64,000 bases of DNA from Congeria kusceri (Eukaryota > Mollusca > Bivalvia > Myida > Dreissenidae). Of this stretch, positions 1 to 10,664 are shown in pieces. The notes under the pieces are model-generated. The model was given only the letters and a program-made list of their open reading frames with translations. It searched no databases and was not told the DNA's origin. Where the stretch lies: assembly GCA_027627225.1 (NCBI GenBank), contig JAPFQT010000040.1, positions 1,402,501 to 1,466,500 of the forward strand. The letters are read 5' to 3'. Both the position numbers and the translations under genes were made by a program. The stretch's first letter is position 1. Each line of letters begins with the position of its first letter.

Positions 1-240
1 TCTTTGTTTGTGACGATTACTTGGTGAACGGTATTTAATTAATGATACATAATTAGTGTTCTATGATTACTGACAGAACTATCTTTATTCGTGCTGATTA
101 CGATCGTTATTAGTGTTAATTAATTAATGTACGATCTTTATTCGCGTTAATTACTTAGTGTACGATGTGCATTCGTGTTGATTACTTCGATTTCTATCTT
201 TAAACTTGATTATGATTGCTGTGTGTTCAAATAAATTCTA
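1..240. repeat. Degenerate AT-rich tandem repeat at the left edge
   Basis: Variants of GATTACTTAGTGTACGAT and CTTTATTCGTGTTGATTAC recur at irregular spacing of roughly 35-50 bp. The copies are too diverged for a consensus, and the array may continue to the left of the window. No gene is visible here. Confidence 0.4.
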
Positions 241-330
241 CGAATGTGTTTGGTATTACAATCTTTAGGAAATTTTATATTTAACAAAAATACGATCTCG
301 CGTCTATGTCATTTGATAATTAATTTCACT

Positions 331-697
331 TTTTAGCTCGAATTTTCGAAGAAAAGGGAAGCTATTTTACTCGCCCGGCGTCGGTGTCGGCGTCGTCGTC
401 CGTCTAGGTTAAAGTTTTTCGATAAGCTTTTTTCTCAGGAATGGCTCGAGGGATTACTTATTCATACTTCAAACATGTATTCCCCCTGTTATAATGAACC
501 CATAGGCCAAGTTTGGTAACCCTAGTTAACTCTAGTCTTTTTACACATCGAAACTTATAGTGCAAGCAATTTGGGTAGGTTTAAGCTTTTCGGTAAGTTT
601 CTACCTCAGGAATAGCTTGAGGGATTTTTAGAAAAATGCTAGTTACTCTCACAAGTACAAGACAAATCGAGCGCGCTGTCCTCCGACAGTTCTTGTT
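331..697 (+). mobile_element. Hairpin-ended interspersed element, copy 1
   Basis: The element starts near TTTTTAGCTCGAATTTTCGA and continues with a GTCGG/CGTC-rich stretch (380-405). Two diverged tandem core units follow, one starting GGTTAAAG at 407 and one GGTTTAAG at 578, about 171 bp apart. It ends in a perfect 5-bp stem (CTGTC at 676-680, GACAG at 685-689) followed by TTCTTGTT. The same layout recurs at 1593-1870, 18480-18790 and 20574-21251. Known bivalve pearl/CvA-like and Helentron-associated elements also combine core repeats of about 160-170 bp with a 3' hairpin, so I infer a non-autonomous rolling-circle-type element. It has no coding capacity. Confidence 0.6.
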
Positions 698-1592
698 ATT
701 GAATTGGACAGCATTGATTGTACCCGGTGACAAAAATAACTAGATAATGTTTTCATTAGCCACATGTAGAAACATTGGTTTCTGGTGAAAATGTTACAGT
801 TATAACAAGAACATTCGTAGTTTTGTCAACATATATGTGTTTTTTAAATGTTGTTCAGGGCCCGTATTCGCCCGTCTATTCTAAGACTTAAGACGTAATA
901 ATAAAGAATATTATTGACACTGTTCTGTTCAGAGAAAGCTGTTAATCTGAATCTGAGTTCTTTATTTGTAACGATTTGTTTAAGTGTGTATGTACGATCA
1001 TTCAAATCATTTTTTTTAATAAACAGATAAAAGTGACAAAAATAACTTGTAAGCTGACAAATATCGAATGAGTCAACAAATATGATTGTCGACTTTTGCA
1101 TAGTTTATTAGTGTTGTGTAACCTAAAACGTCGCGTCAACGTGTATACAACCAGTATGCGTTTTTCAACAATAGTTCGTATTAACTTCTCTTTCATTTTA
1201 AATCGATGTATCTGGTAATTAACTTTATCGGGTTGTTTAATTTATGCAAATATATATGTTGTATAATCGAACATACACTTTTTAATGACAATAGCGACAT
1301 TGGTACCCAGCATATTTGCGAACGCAGAAGTATTTTTATTGAGTCTGAGTCTATTCTTTATTCTAAAGTCTAAGAATAGGTTGGTGAATAATGGCTTAGA
1401 TGCCAGATTCATAATTATTTCAAGAAATCTGGTTTTGATAAAAAAAAATGTATTTACAATCAAGTATAAGTGTCGAAAATCGAGTTTTAGTGATTTCGGA
1501 AGAAAAATGGCAATTGTAAACGCAATGTCGGAATCAGAAGACGTGGGTAACTTGCGATGTTACAAATTATTACTTCGACTATTCACCGACTA
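698..1592. other. AT-rich spacer, nothing recognised
   Basis: Short open frames of 60-100 codons occur on both strands, but they have AT-driven composition, no splice framework and no recognisable protein character. I see no RNA gene or structured repeat. Confidence 0.5.
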
Positions 1593-1870
1593 GTCTGAGC
1601 TATTCTACTCACCCGTTTGCCTTCGTCGGCGTAATGCTCTATTCAATTGAAGTTCACAAATGTCTTCATGGTCATTATATAAGGTCATTGGCCTTTTTGT
1701 ACTTATGTAAATGCTTGTGTGCATGACCATTTCTCTGTAACTACTACAGATCTTCAGTTGAAACATCCCACATGTCTTCGGGGTCATTATGTAAGGTCAC
1801 TGACCAAGGCACATAGCTCTAACAAAGAAGTATGAATAGTCGAGTGCGCTGTCCTAAGACAGCTCTTGTT
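1593..1870 (+). mobile_element. Hairpin-ended interspersed element, copy 2
   Basis: It begins GAGCTATTCTACTCACCCG, matching the 5' part of copy 1 (GAAGCTATTTTACTCGCCCG at 358). It carries CACATGTCTTCGGGGTCATT near 1770, which recurs at about 18690, and ends in the hairpin CTGTCCTAAGACAG (1849-1862) followed by CTCTTGTT. The shared start, interior and end support one family. Confidence 0.65.
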
Positions 1871-3590
1871 TTTGTAATGCATTCGCGTGCATTGTGTTGC
1901 AGACCTTGCACATGAGAACAAATAGAAATCATAGATAATAACTTTCCTTTAATTTGAAGCTCGAGAGGCCTGTTTTTTTTAACTGATATTAGTTTTTACG
2001 CATACCACACGCATATTCGTTATTGCTCGGTATTTTACTTCTCTATGATCAGAAACATACAAAGAAAAAATTTCATCATCAAAAACTGAAATATGTCCTT
2101 AGATATTAATGAACATTTTCTTAAAATTGCTCGTTTGTTCTTATTAAGATTTCATTTGTTAATTCTACGAAAACTGACATTGAACTCATACTCGTATTAT
2201 CAGAAATCTTTTCACAATATTAAGATTATTTTCATAACAAAAATGCACTTACCCATTAACAGCAGTTAATAATCAGTTAATAATTAATCAACAGCACACA
2301 GCCATTTACATATGAAATAAAATCTTATGAAATATGATGATTTTAAGGTTAAGATTTTAATTAGGATGTTTCTGGAATACGGCCGCTAATAATCAAATAA
2401 AAGATGCAAGATAATATCAGTTATCTTCATTGTGTTGCAGCGATAATATTTTATATTATTATCATGGAATTATTAATTGTGAAATAAAATGATAGAAATG
2501 TACGTTGTTATGTTTGTTCACTTAAAATCCCATGTTTTCAATTCTTTCAATAATTAGTAGTAGTAGTGACCAGTAGTCAATAGTTTCGAGTAAACTAGTT
2601 CAATCAGCGTAATTCGTTCTGTTACCAAAAACTAATCCATGTTTCACTTTAAATCAGTTCGAGATTTAAATTGACCATTGGCGATTTTCTGAAGTACATC
2701 GATTCACGTTTTCACGTCTTCGTTGTTCTTCGTTACATCTATACAGATGTTTATTTATAATTTTATATTATAAATAATTATATTATTTACATGTAATTAT
2801 AGTTAGCTTATAATTTATATGCCGCGTTTGTATTACGGTATTACGTGTAATATCTTCTATTTGTGTGTAAATTTGTATTTTGATATTTGTATTTATTTTC
2901 TTTGTATTTTTCTATTGTTATGTAGTCGGTACACACAACCAACATGAATCATGTATTTTGTATTTCGATATATTTAAAGAGGATTCGTTGTTATAATAAA
3001 TAAATAATTATATTATTTACAGCCTGTGCACGAGTTATTGTTTTCCCCACCTTCGTCGCTTAAAAGTTAACCCATACCAACCCCGGCAACAATTGTTTCG
3101 TATGTCAACACATCTTGATGAAATCTGATTGGCCAGTTTTGCCTGCTAAAGCTGTAACATGTAAAGCACGTGCAAGCAGACCGTGACATTATTGTAATCA
3201 GTAGCGTAGCTAGACCAAATGTGACTATACTCACGGTAAGTTTAGTAATTTTTCTAAACTGCATAAGCATTTATTAATAATGTAAATCTAAATAATATAC
3301 AAAACATATTTATTCAAGATGACTGATACAACGTTGTCATTATGATGGTGTGAATTTTTTCGTGCTATGTGGTCTTCTTATCTCTCTTTAAGCTAAACGT
3401 GCTAAAAGAAGTGTGCCTAGTTACGCCACTGGTAATCCGATTTGTTTTTACTTTTTCGGGAGAACAATTTTACTCTGGGCGGTTTCCACGTGAATTTCGA
3501 TGAGCGCTTTTTTGCGTCTCTGATGCCTTCTGATGCCTTCGATTTGGCATCTAGGGTTTTGATTGGGTTTGGAATGTTAAAACGTCGATT
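1871..3590. other. AT-rich spacer with a small direct repeat
   Basis: No gene is supported. AATAATTATATTATTTACA occurs near 2773 and again near 3001, about 228 bp apart, each time in AT-rich context. TCTGATGCCTTC is duplicated in tandem near 3520. The minus-strand frame near 3067-3270 has no supporting signals. Confidence 0.5.
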
Positions 3591-3990
3591 GTGATTCGGC
3601 GATGTTTACTGCGCATGAATACATTGAAAAAAGGCGCGCGCGCACCATTTGTTCGTTGTTCCCGTGCAAGATGGATGTCATACAATCTGACACAGCGGAC
3701 TACTACAACTCAGAACTCTAAAGTTGAGGTTATTATGGATAATGTAAATGTAAGTCTAATACGTGTTATTGTTGCAGTTTGTATAAATAGGACTTCGAAT
3801 AGTTTTAATCAGTTAAATTTAAGATGTAAACTAATTTTGCATTGTTCTTTTGTTTCTATTTTTTATTTGCATTGTTCTTTTGTTTCTATTTTTTTTTTTT
3901 TAGAATTTCAACCTACTGGTCATGGACGTAATTCCGGCCTGTACGTAAATATTCGGCCACCCTTAAAAAAGCGTTTTTGCGATAGAGATT
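3591..3990 (+). other. Possible short spliced unit, unrecognised
   Basis: A 133-codon open frame spans this stretch. Inside it, a strong donor-like AAT|GTAAGT lies near 3749, and a strong acceptor (about 14 T then AG) ends near 3901. Splicing between them would extend the frame about 15 more codons to a stop near 3940. The intron-like part contains a tandem duplication of about 31 bp (TTGCATTGTTCTTTTGTTTC at about 3837 and 3868). The product is short and unlike any family I know, so a chance arrangement is quite possible. Confidence 0.2.
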
Positions 3991-5455
3991 AATATTGTTT
4001 TAAAACAATTAGCAAAAGAACTTTCTATAGCAAGATACTTCTACAGATCTCTCGATCCCAGTTAATATATCGTTATTTACTTTTGAATTGAAATCTCAGT
4101 ATCATAACAGGAAACATTGAGTCACGTGGGGAAACTGACGTCGTGATACGCACGCACCGAAAATATGGTGTTGCATGATTACATATTTAAATTTATTATT
4201 TCTTCTTACCGTTAACACATTTTCACAAGCAAATTTGACGAAATAGGAAACACCGGCTTCTGTTTAAAAGATCACATCACTATTTTGCCCAAACATGTTT
4301 TCTCTTTAAAATGGGTTATCTCTGATTTTCTTACAATTCTCGCTGAATTTAATACCAATATCATCGTAAACTCTAGGCAGCACCGATAAGTTTATGTTGT
4401 AGCCTTCTTCGGCGAAGGGGTTACTCAAGGTATCGAGATTATTCGGCCCCTAGATTTATCCGGTCACTGTTCTATTAAAACAATTCAGTAGACAAATCGG
4501 CCCCTTTGACAATTCGGCCCTTAGACTTATCGATGCGTATTATGAATGATATGTTTCTTATATTCAAGAAATTTATATTCAAATGACATCTATATTTAAT
4601 TGAATAATGTATTCTCTATTTTATTAATATCAGTTATAACTGTTTACTTACTCACATAAAATGCATACACCCGCACAGGTGAAAATTCACAGCTATACAC
4701 TATTTTCAAATTGAATTATCTCGCTTAAATAGAATTAAAAGAAGTATAAAGTTATTTATAGCTCACGTCACCTTTGGCTTCAAATTTTACAAACTTTTTT
4801 ACTTTATTTTTGACATAAAAATGACGTTTAAACAAAACAAACACAATAAAAACAAGGAAAAGAAAGAAACGAAACCATTTGCAGTTCACCATTGCCAACA
4901 TTGGTTTAAATTATACATAATTTAAGGAAAGGGGGGAGGGGTACTGGTGAAAGAAAGTCGTTTAGGTAGGTTATTTTGTCAAAATTTAAATTTTTGTTAA
5001 CCTGGATCGTTTCTCGTTAGATAAGGATAGTTATTAAAAAAAATATTGTGTTATAAACATTGCCGATGATACTAACAAGTGGCCGATTATTTACGTACAT
5101 TTGAGCTAGTAAAATGGACATTTTATACGTTCTTTATTTCCGTTTATTTATTGACCTTACACTCGTCCATTTTGGTTTAAACTTACACGTTAAATGAATT
5201 TCGAACCCAGGATTATTGATGTGAAGTTTAATTTTGATCAGTTGTGTACAACGTGAGATTACAAAAAATTGCACCTATAACATTAGTTTGAATTTACGAA
5301 ATCTTGAAAAAACTAACATTCTACATGTATTTACACAACTTTGCACAGTTCAAGTTCTTTTCAAACATAATAATGTTTTATGTCGCCATGTTTTGGTAGC
5401 ATAGGCACATTTTGTTTTCAATACATACACATTTCTTGTTCTTGTCCCCACATTT
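3991..5455. other. AT-rich spacer with short direct repeats
   Basis: ATTCGGCCCCTAGATTTATC (near 4441) and ATTCGGCCCTTAGACTTATC (near 4511) form a diverged direct repeat about 70 bp apart. The rest is AT-rich, with one G-rich run (GGGGGGAGGGG) near 4930. No gene is supported. Confidence 0.5.
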
Positions 5456-5456
5456 T

Positions 5457-5670
5457 ATATGTCACGTGATCCAAAGACGCCAATTAGCATCTGTGTCCTA
5501 TAGACGCTTTCTTCCGGTTCCAGTCAATGGGTCGCCAAGTTGACAGGTTTTATCGATCTCGTGCAGACGCATGCCACGCTTCGACGGTGCTCTTGTTTCG
5601 AAACGATTGCGGGAACGAGGCAGGTTGCTATCGGATACCGGCAACAGATAAGTCATAATAAAATCACGTA
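5457..5670 (+). promoter_or_regulatory. Promoter-like head module of duplicated 23-bp locus, copy A
   Basis: This GC-richer stretch of about 210 bp has a diverged twin at 9673-9890. Both copies keep GTCACGTGAT (a palindromic E-box of the USF/MITF class) and, about 45 bp later, CTTTCTTCCGGTTCC, which includes an ETS/GABP-type CTTCCGG. Both continue through TCGATCTCGTGCAGA and GATTGCGGGAACGAGGC. E-box plus ETS sites without a TATA box are typical of animal TATA-less promoters. Promoter function is inferred from this combination and from conservation between copies. Confidence 0.4.
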
Positions 5671-5954
5671 TTCACGTTACTTGAAAGTTAATTGAGGCAA
5701 AGGTTAATAAAATTTGATTATATCTTTTAACTAGAAAGTTTGAAACTCTTCTTAAGCGTCTAATGCATCATTACGTTAAATATAACCTTTCTAAATTTTG
5801 TACATAAATGGCAGCTTTAACTCAAAATTCGGATTCGGGGTGTACACGAATTAGACTTTTGATACATAGACATTTAAGTTATTTAGATTAACATTTGATT
5901 TTAACTATAAACATGTTACAGTCGGAAAAGATGAGAATTGTTTCATTGAATTCT

Positions 5955-6066
5955 CAAGCCAAGGCCCTGTCAAATCAGGCGACAAGATGGAAAGGGCACC
6001 CCCACACTGCCGTCTGGCGTGTCAGGGCCATGAAACGGGAGTTCAAAGGAATTAATACTAGTCTTT
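5955..6066 (+). repeat. Duplicated module 2, copy A, with a short conserved start of an open frame
   Basis: The segment holds AAATCAGGCGACAAGATGG and GAAAGGGC, a C-rich run and GTCTGGC, and is closely matched at 10350-10460. From the ATG in AAGATGG, both copies encode MERAPP, one variable residue, then CRLA before diverging and stopping after about 20 codons. This may be a small ORF in a leader exon or simply conserved DNA. Confidence 0.45.
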
Positions 6067-6269
6067 TGTGATGAACATAAAATGGGATGGAATAGATACT
6101 GACGCTCAAAATGCCAAAGTTTTAGTTGTCATTTATGTTTATAATAACATTGATGATAATAGTAAATATATATATATAATATTGTTTTATCATAGTTGCA
6201 TGTATCCACAATCATTTGATAAAAAGTGTTTTATTGATTTGTCTACGTATTTCTTCTTTGTATTTCTGA

Positions 6270-6625
6270 TGAGGTGACCGAAGTGACTGCTATGCTGCTA
6301 CGGTTCCGTCTCTTCAAGAAAGCAGTGCGGACCAGCGCTGGATGCAGACGACAATGATGGCGGCGATAGCACGAGCTAAGTTTTATTTTATTCTGTTGAT
6401 GAGAATTTTCAGACTTAGCAGGTGATAGCCAGTGCTCGATGCAACAGAGTCCGAGGCAGCCGGCACACAGAGTTCGATGCATATGATGTCCAAAATGGAT
6501 TCAGTCGACAATTGATGAGACAAACGCCTGAGCTAACTGTTATTTTGTGTTCTAAAGCAGTTACAAGATCCTTAACATATGTTACGTCTAGGGCTATGTA
6601 TTTTACTGGATTGTAGCGACACATA
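6270..6625 (+). repeat. Duplicated module 3, copy A, with single 23-bp-type units
   Basis: GGATGCAGACGACAATGATGGCGGCGAT near 6340 contains one 23-bp-family unit. It is followed by GAGCTAAGTTTTATTTTATT and GAGAATTTTCAG near 6410, then further diverged units around TCGATGCAACAGAG (6436) and TTCGATGCATATGATG. The same order occurs in copy B (10665-11100), where the single unit has become an array of about nine. GAATTTTCAG resembles a 3' splice site in both copies. Confidence 0.5.
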
Positions 6626-6639
6626 AGTCATACAATTTA

Positions 6640-6950
6640 TTTGCGATTTGATAGGACGTGCTCTCTAAACTGCTAAAAATTCCACTTTCAAGTAATACGG
6701 TGTCAATAACTCAGAGAGGCATGGCCATTTCAATTTTCAAGAAATAACTATTTAAACCAGAGTTCGTTATTGTAAATGCCTTTTTAGCAAAGACGATAAT
6801 CGATCGGACTACTGTCAGATGATTCACACGCAAAAACGAGTTGGATGCAGACGACAATTTTGCTCCCATGACGACCATGACGCATGCGCAGGAAACAAAT
6901 GGAGGACAACATGACAACGAAAACTTAACTGATTCGACGGGCATGGGCAG
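6640..6950 (+). repeat. Duplicated module 4, copy A
   Basis: It shares with 11325-11575 the ordered landmarks TTTGCGATT, TTTCAAGTAATACGGTGTCA (copy B TTTTAAGTAATCCGGTGTCA), AAATGCCT and a closing GATGCAGACGACAA unit at about 6846. CATGACGCATGCGCA follows near 6879, a palindrome-containing motif also found near 8220. No coding frame is conserved between the copies. Confidence 0.5.
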
Positions 6951-7200
6951 TAAAAGAATATTTTAATAATCGTCTAGAGCTTTTGTATTTACTTTTGTTT
7001 TAATATACGTTATACGCCTGAATATAATAAAGAAAACGATCATAGTTCTATATTCAATAACTTTTAATTATGTTGTTTTAATGTTGATATTTTTCGCCAT
7101 ACATTTAAAGATACTGCGTGGCAGTAACGGTCAATACTCTTAACAATGGAAGTATTGTAACCGTGATTGTTAACACTTTTGGTTAGCAATTAACAGGTTT
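6951..7200. other. AT-rich spacer before array A1
   Basis: Nothing recognised. The end, GGTTTTATTTATTATAATTTTAG (7196-7218), resembles a branch and pyrimidine tract plus acceptor immediately before the array. Confidence 0.4.
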
Positions 7201-7201
7201 T

Positions 7202-8160
7202 ATTTATTATAATTTTAGTAGCCATTGTAGCACCCTTTAGCAGCAAACAACAACAACGCCCCTTTGCCGAGGTCAACCTCAACGCATTTCCGAGGACAAC
7301 AACATCTCGTTGCAACAACCACACAACGACACCCAGTTGCCAACAACAATAACATCCTGTTACCGAGGAATATAATATCCCCGTTTTGCCAAAAAAAAAA
7401 GTTGCTAACAACAACAACACAGGTTGCCAACAAAAACACCAGTTTCCTAGGACAATAACACCCCGGTTCCAACAACAATAACATCCCGTTGCCAACACCC
7501 TGTTGGCAACAACAACACCCCGTTATCAACAACAATAACATCCCGTTGCCGAAGACAGCACCTCGTTACCGAGGACAACAATACCGCGTTGCCAGTAACA
7601 ACTCCCCGGTACCGAAGATAACAACACCCCATTAATAGCAACAACAACAACCCGTTGTCTTGGACAACCACACCGCGTTGCCTAGACAAGCACACCCCGT
7701 TGCCGATAACAAACACACCCCGTTGCCGACGACAACTACACCCCGTTGCCGACGACAACTACACCCCGTTGTCGACGACAACCACACCCCGTTGCCGACG
7801 ACAACTACATTCCGTTGCCGACGACAACTACACCCAGTAACCGACGACAAACTACACCTCGTTGCCGACGCCAACTACACTTGCCGTTGCCGACGACAAC
7901 TACACCCCGTTGCCGACGACAACTACACCCCGTGCCGACGAAACCTACATCGCATTGCCGAAACAACCGCACTACGTTGCCGAGTATAAAAACACCCCGT
8001 TGCCGAGGATAACCACACACCGTTGCCGAGGACAACCAAATCCCGTTGCCGAAGACAACTACACCCCGTTGCCGAGGATAACCACACAATGTTGCCGCGG
8101 ACATCCACATTCTGTTGCCAAGGACTGCCACGTCCCGTTGCCGACGACGAACAAGCTTCG
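7202..8160 (+). repeat. 23-bp minisatellite array A1 (consensus close to CGTTGCCGACGACAACTACACCC)
   Basis: The spacing between successive CGTTGCCGA motifs is 23 bp in the clean part (7680-7960) and 22-30 bp in the degenerate left part, giving about 40 units. The variable triplet after GTTGCCGA is CGA, GGA or AGA. Because 23 is not a multiple of three and the unit lacks stops, several frames on both strands stay open; these frames (RCRRQ-, ADDN- and PTTT-rich) are repeat artefacts and not listed as genes. The core GCCGACGACAAC matches the other four arrays. Confidence 0.9.
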
Positions 8161-8499
8161 ATTTAGACGACATGGGTTCGATGCAGTTGACAGCCGGAAC
8201 TCGATGTAGAGGAATACAATGACGCATGCGCAATCAATCAGTTATGAATAATAAGACAACAACAATACAACAGAACGGATCATATGTTGTTAAGTGTACA
8301 ATATATTATCTTGCTATTCGTACGGTAATACAATATTACTTTGTTTTGGGGGAAGAAAAACAACTCGTACATGATTCTGATAGTTTCGTTCAAATAAACC
8401 AGATAAAATTGTCAGTCATTCTATAAGGTTAAAATATTCAAACATGTTTGTAAACGATAATATATTATTATTATTCATATGCACGCACATCAGATTGTT
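8161..8499 (+). repeat. Downstream flank of array A1, duplicated after A2
   Basis: TTCGATTTAGACGA, TTCGATGCAGTTGACAGCCG, GGAACTCGATGTAGA and ACAATGACGCATGCGC follow the array. The same series follows array A2 (9346-9640). Later shared stretches include AATATATT and GATAAAATTGTCAGT (8403 and 9602). Array plus flank therefore duplicated as a unit of about 1.2 kb. The segment ends in CAGATTGTTTCAG, an acceptor-like site directly before A2. Confidence 0.6.
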
Positions 8500-9360
8500 T
8501 CAGACAACAACCCGACCCCAATGCAGACCACCCAAACAACCAGATCCCGTTTTCGAGAAAAACCACACCCCTTTGCCGAATACAAAAACACCGAGTTACC
8601 AAGGACAACCACACCCCGTTACCGACGACACCCACACACCGTTGCCAATGACAACACCCCGTTGCCGAGGACAAGAACACCTTTTGCCGACGACACCCAC
8701 ACCCCGTTGCCGAGGACGCCCACACCCTGTTGCCAAAGACAACCACACCCCGTTGACGAAGACTATACCCCGTTGCCGACGACAACTACACCCCGTTGCA
8801 GAGGACAACACCCCGTTGCCGAGGACAACTACACCCAGTTACCAACAACAACCTCAACCCGTTGCCGAAGACAAATACTACCCGTTACCGAGGACAACCG
8901 CACCCCGTTGCCAGCAACAACACCCCGTTGCCAACAACAACACACCGTTGCCAACAAAAACCACACCTCGTTGCCAACAACAATAACACACCGTTGCCAA
9001 CAACAAGAACAACATCCCGATGCCAACAAATACGACAGCCCGTTCCCAAGGAAAACCAAATTCTGTTACCGAGGACAACCACATCCCGTTGCCGATGACA
9101 ACCACACCCCGTTGCAGAGGACAACCTCACCCCGTTGCCAAGAAACAACCACACCCCGTGCAGAGGACAACCTTACCCAACCTTAACAACAACCACATCC
9201 CGTTGCCGAGGACAACAACACCTTGTTACCGAAGACAACCACGCCCAATTTCCGAGGACAACCTCAACCGTTACCGAGGACAACCACGCCCCGTTGCCGA
9301 GGACAATCACACCCCGTTGCCGAGGACAATAACACCCCGTTGCGGACGACGAACAAAATT
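8500..9360 (+). repeat. 23-bp minisatellite array A2
   Basis: About 37 units close to CGTTGCCGAGGACAACCACACCC, with a middle stretch (8900-9020) where CGTTGCCAACAACAA dominates. It is the downstream duplicate of A1. Every frame over it is a cyclic reading of the repeat. Confidence 0.9.
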
Positions 9361-9672
9361 CGATTTAGACGATCTGTATACGATGCAGTGAACAGCCGGA
9401 ACTCGATGCAGACGACATACAATGACTCATGCGCGAGCGACCAGTAAAGTACAATAACACCACAATTACAGTACGCTAGAAGAAATACATTAAATTTTGA
9501 TCATACATGTTTGCTATACAATATATTTTCCTGCTTTTTGTTCGGCAGTACAATTTTATTTTGTTCTGGCGCAAGATAAAAACATTTATTTGAATACTCC
9601 TGATAAAATTGTCAGTTCTTTTTTTTATGGAAAATTTTTATAGAAAAAATTGCTTGTCCTAAACCCCAACTT
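9346..9672 (+). repeat. Downstream flank of array A2
   Basis: It repeats the A1 flank (AAATTCGATTTAGACGA, GAACAGCCGGAACTCGATG, CAGACGACATACAATGACTC, ATGCGCGAGCGACCAG), then AT-rich DNA. It ends just before the copy B head module at 9673. Confidence 0.55.
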
Positions 9673-9890
9673 TCATGTCACGTGATCCAAAATACAACGT
9701 TCATCGGTTTCCTATAGATGCTTTCTTCCGGTTCCAGGCTTTGTGTCACCAAATTGACAGGTTTCATCGATCTCGTGCAGAGGCATTCCTCGCGTCGACG
9801 GTGCTCCTATTTCGTGACGATTGCGGGAACGAGGCCGGTTGCTATTCGAAACCAGCAACAGATACGTCATTGTGAAATCACGTCTAATTT
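9673..9890 (+). promoter_or_regulatory. Promoter-like head module of duplicated 23-bp locus, copy B
   Basis: GTCACGTGATCCAAA at 9677 and CTTTCTTCCGGTTCCAG at 9720 keep the spacing seen in copy A (5461 and 5508). TTGACAGGTTTCATCGATCT and CGATTGCGGGAACGAGGC are also shared. Substitutions are scattered but both candidate factor sites are intact. The offset between copies is 4216 bp here and grows to about 4690 bp by module 4, partly because of array expansion. Confidence 0.4.
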
Positions 9891-10020
9891 TGTGTCACTA
9901 CCTCTCATACTAAGAAAATGTTATTATTTAATTAGGAAAACGATTACTGTATTTAACCCTTGTGTACGAGAAAGCGTGAAATTTTCAGTCTTTAATGTAT
10001 TAATCCGTTAGTTGCAACGT

Positions 10021-10178
10021 TTTTATTTAAGCTCGACTGTGTCTTAGGGCAGAGTCTTATTGATACTTTTTAGAGTCTGTTTCCTGGGTAGAACCTTTCT
10101 TTAGAGGAAAATCATTGCAACGCTTCCAAGTGGGGATCGCAAGGCGGACACCATATCCATTACACCACTGCCACCTCC
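10021..10178 (-). mobile_element. tRNA-headed SINE, family 2, copy 1
   Basis: Read on the minus strand, it starts with a tRNA-like A-box region (GTGGTGTAATGGATATGG, near 10170) and a decayed B-box (GATCCCCACTT). The body includes CCCAGGAAACAGACTC, and the end is GTCGAGCTTAAATAAAA near 10021. The copy at 38505-38685 has the same order. Pol III promoter boxes plus a non-tRNA body define a SINE. The insertion lies in copy B of the 23-bp locus and is absent from copy A. Confidence 0.65.
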
Positions 10179-10349
10179 ATTAATCCTTTACATATAAACT
10201 TTCTAAATTGACTTTGTGGACGCAAATGGCAGCTTTGACTCAAAATTCGGGATTGGGTTGTAAAATAATTTGTAAAATAAACAGACGATATTTATTTGTG
10301 ATTAAAACTTGATTTTAAGTTTATTTAATAATCGGAAAAGAGGAATTCT

Positions 10350-10462
10350 CAGCCCATGGTCTTGTAAAATCAGGCGACAAGATGGAAAGGGCGCCCCCAC
10401 CCTGTCGTCTGGCTAGTCAGGTCATGACCTGGGAGTTCAAATGAATGAATGCAAGTCTTTTT
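10350..10462 (+). repeat. Duplicated module 2, copy B
   Basis: It matches 5955-6066 through AAATCAGGCGACAAGATGG and GAAAGGGCGCCCCCACCC. The short frame from the ATG reads MERAPP-x-CRLA as in copy A, then diverges. Confidence 0.45.
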
Positions 10463-10664
10463 GACAAAGCACTGGGAATGACCAAACCTTAAGATACTTG
10501 TGTCCAAAGTTTTAAATTATAATTATAATAATTATAATAATAATGAAAATAACAGACTCATATTAATGCTCTAAAGCAATGAACACGATGTCGTATAAAA
10601 CATCACTGTGGCATGCAATAACATATAAAATAAATATTTTATTTATTTATTTATTTCAGCATCA
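10463..10664. other. AT-rich spacer
   Basis: Nothing recognised apart from its end, TTTATTTATTTATTTCAG (about 10643-10660), a strong acceptor-like tract directly before module 3 copy B. Confidence 0.4.

Noticed and set aside
7202..9391. Frames of 60-235 codons over arrays A1 and A2 as Pro/Thr/Arg-rich proteins
   Set aside because: All frames on both strands are open because the unit lacks stops; no start or splice evidence favours one.
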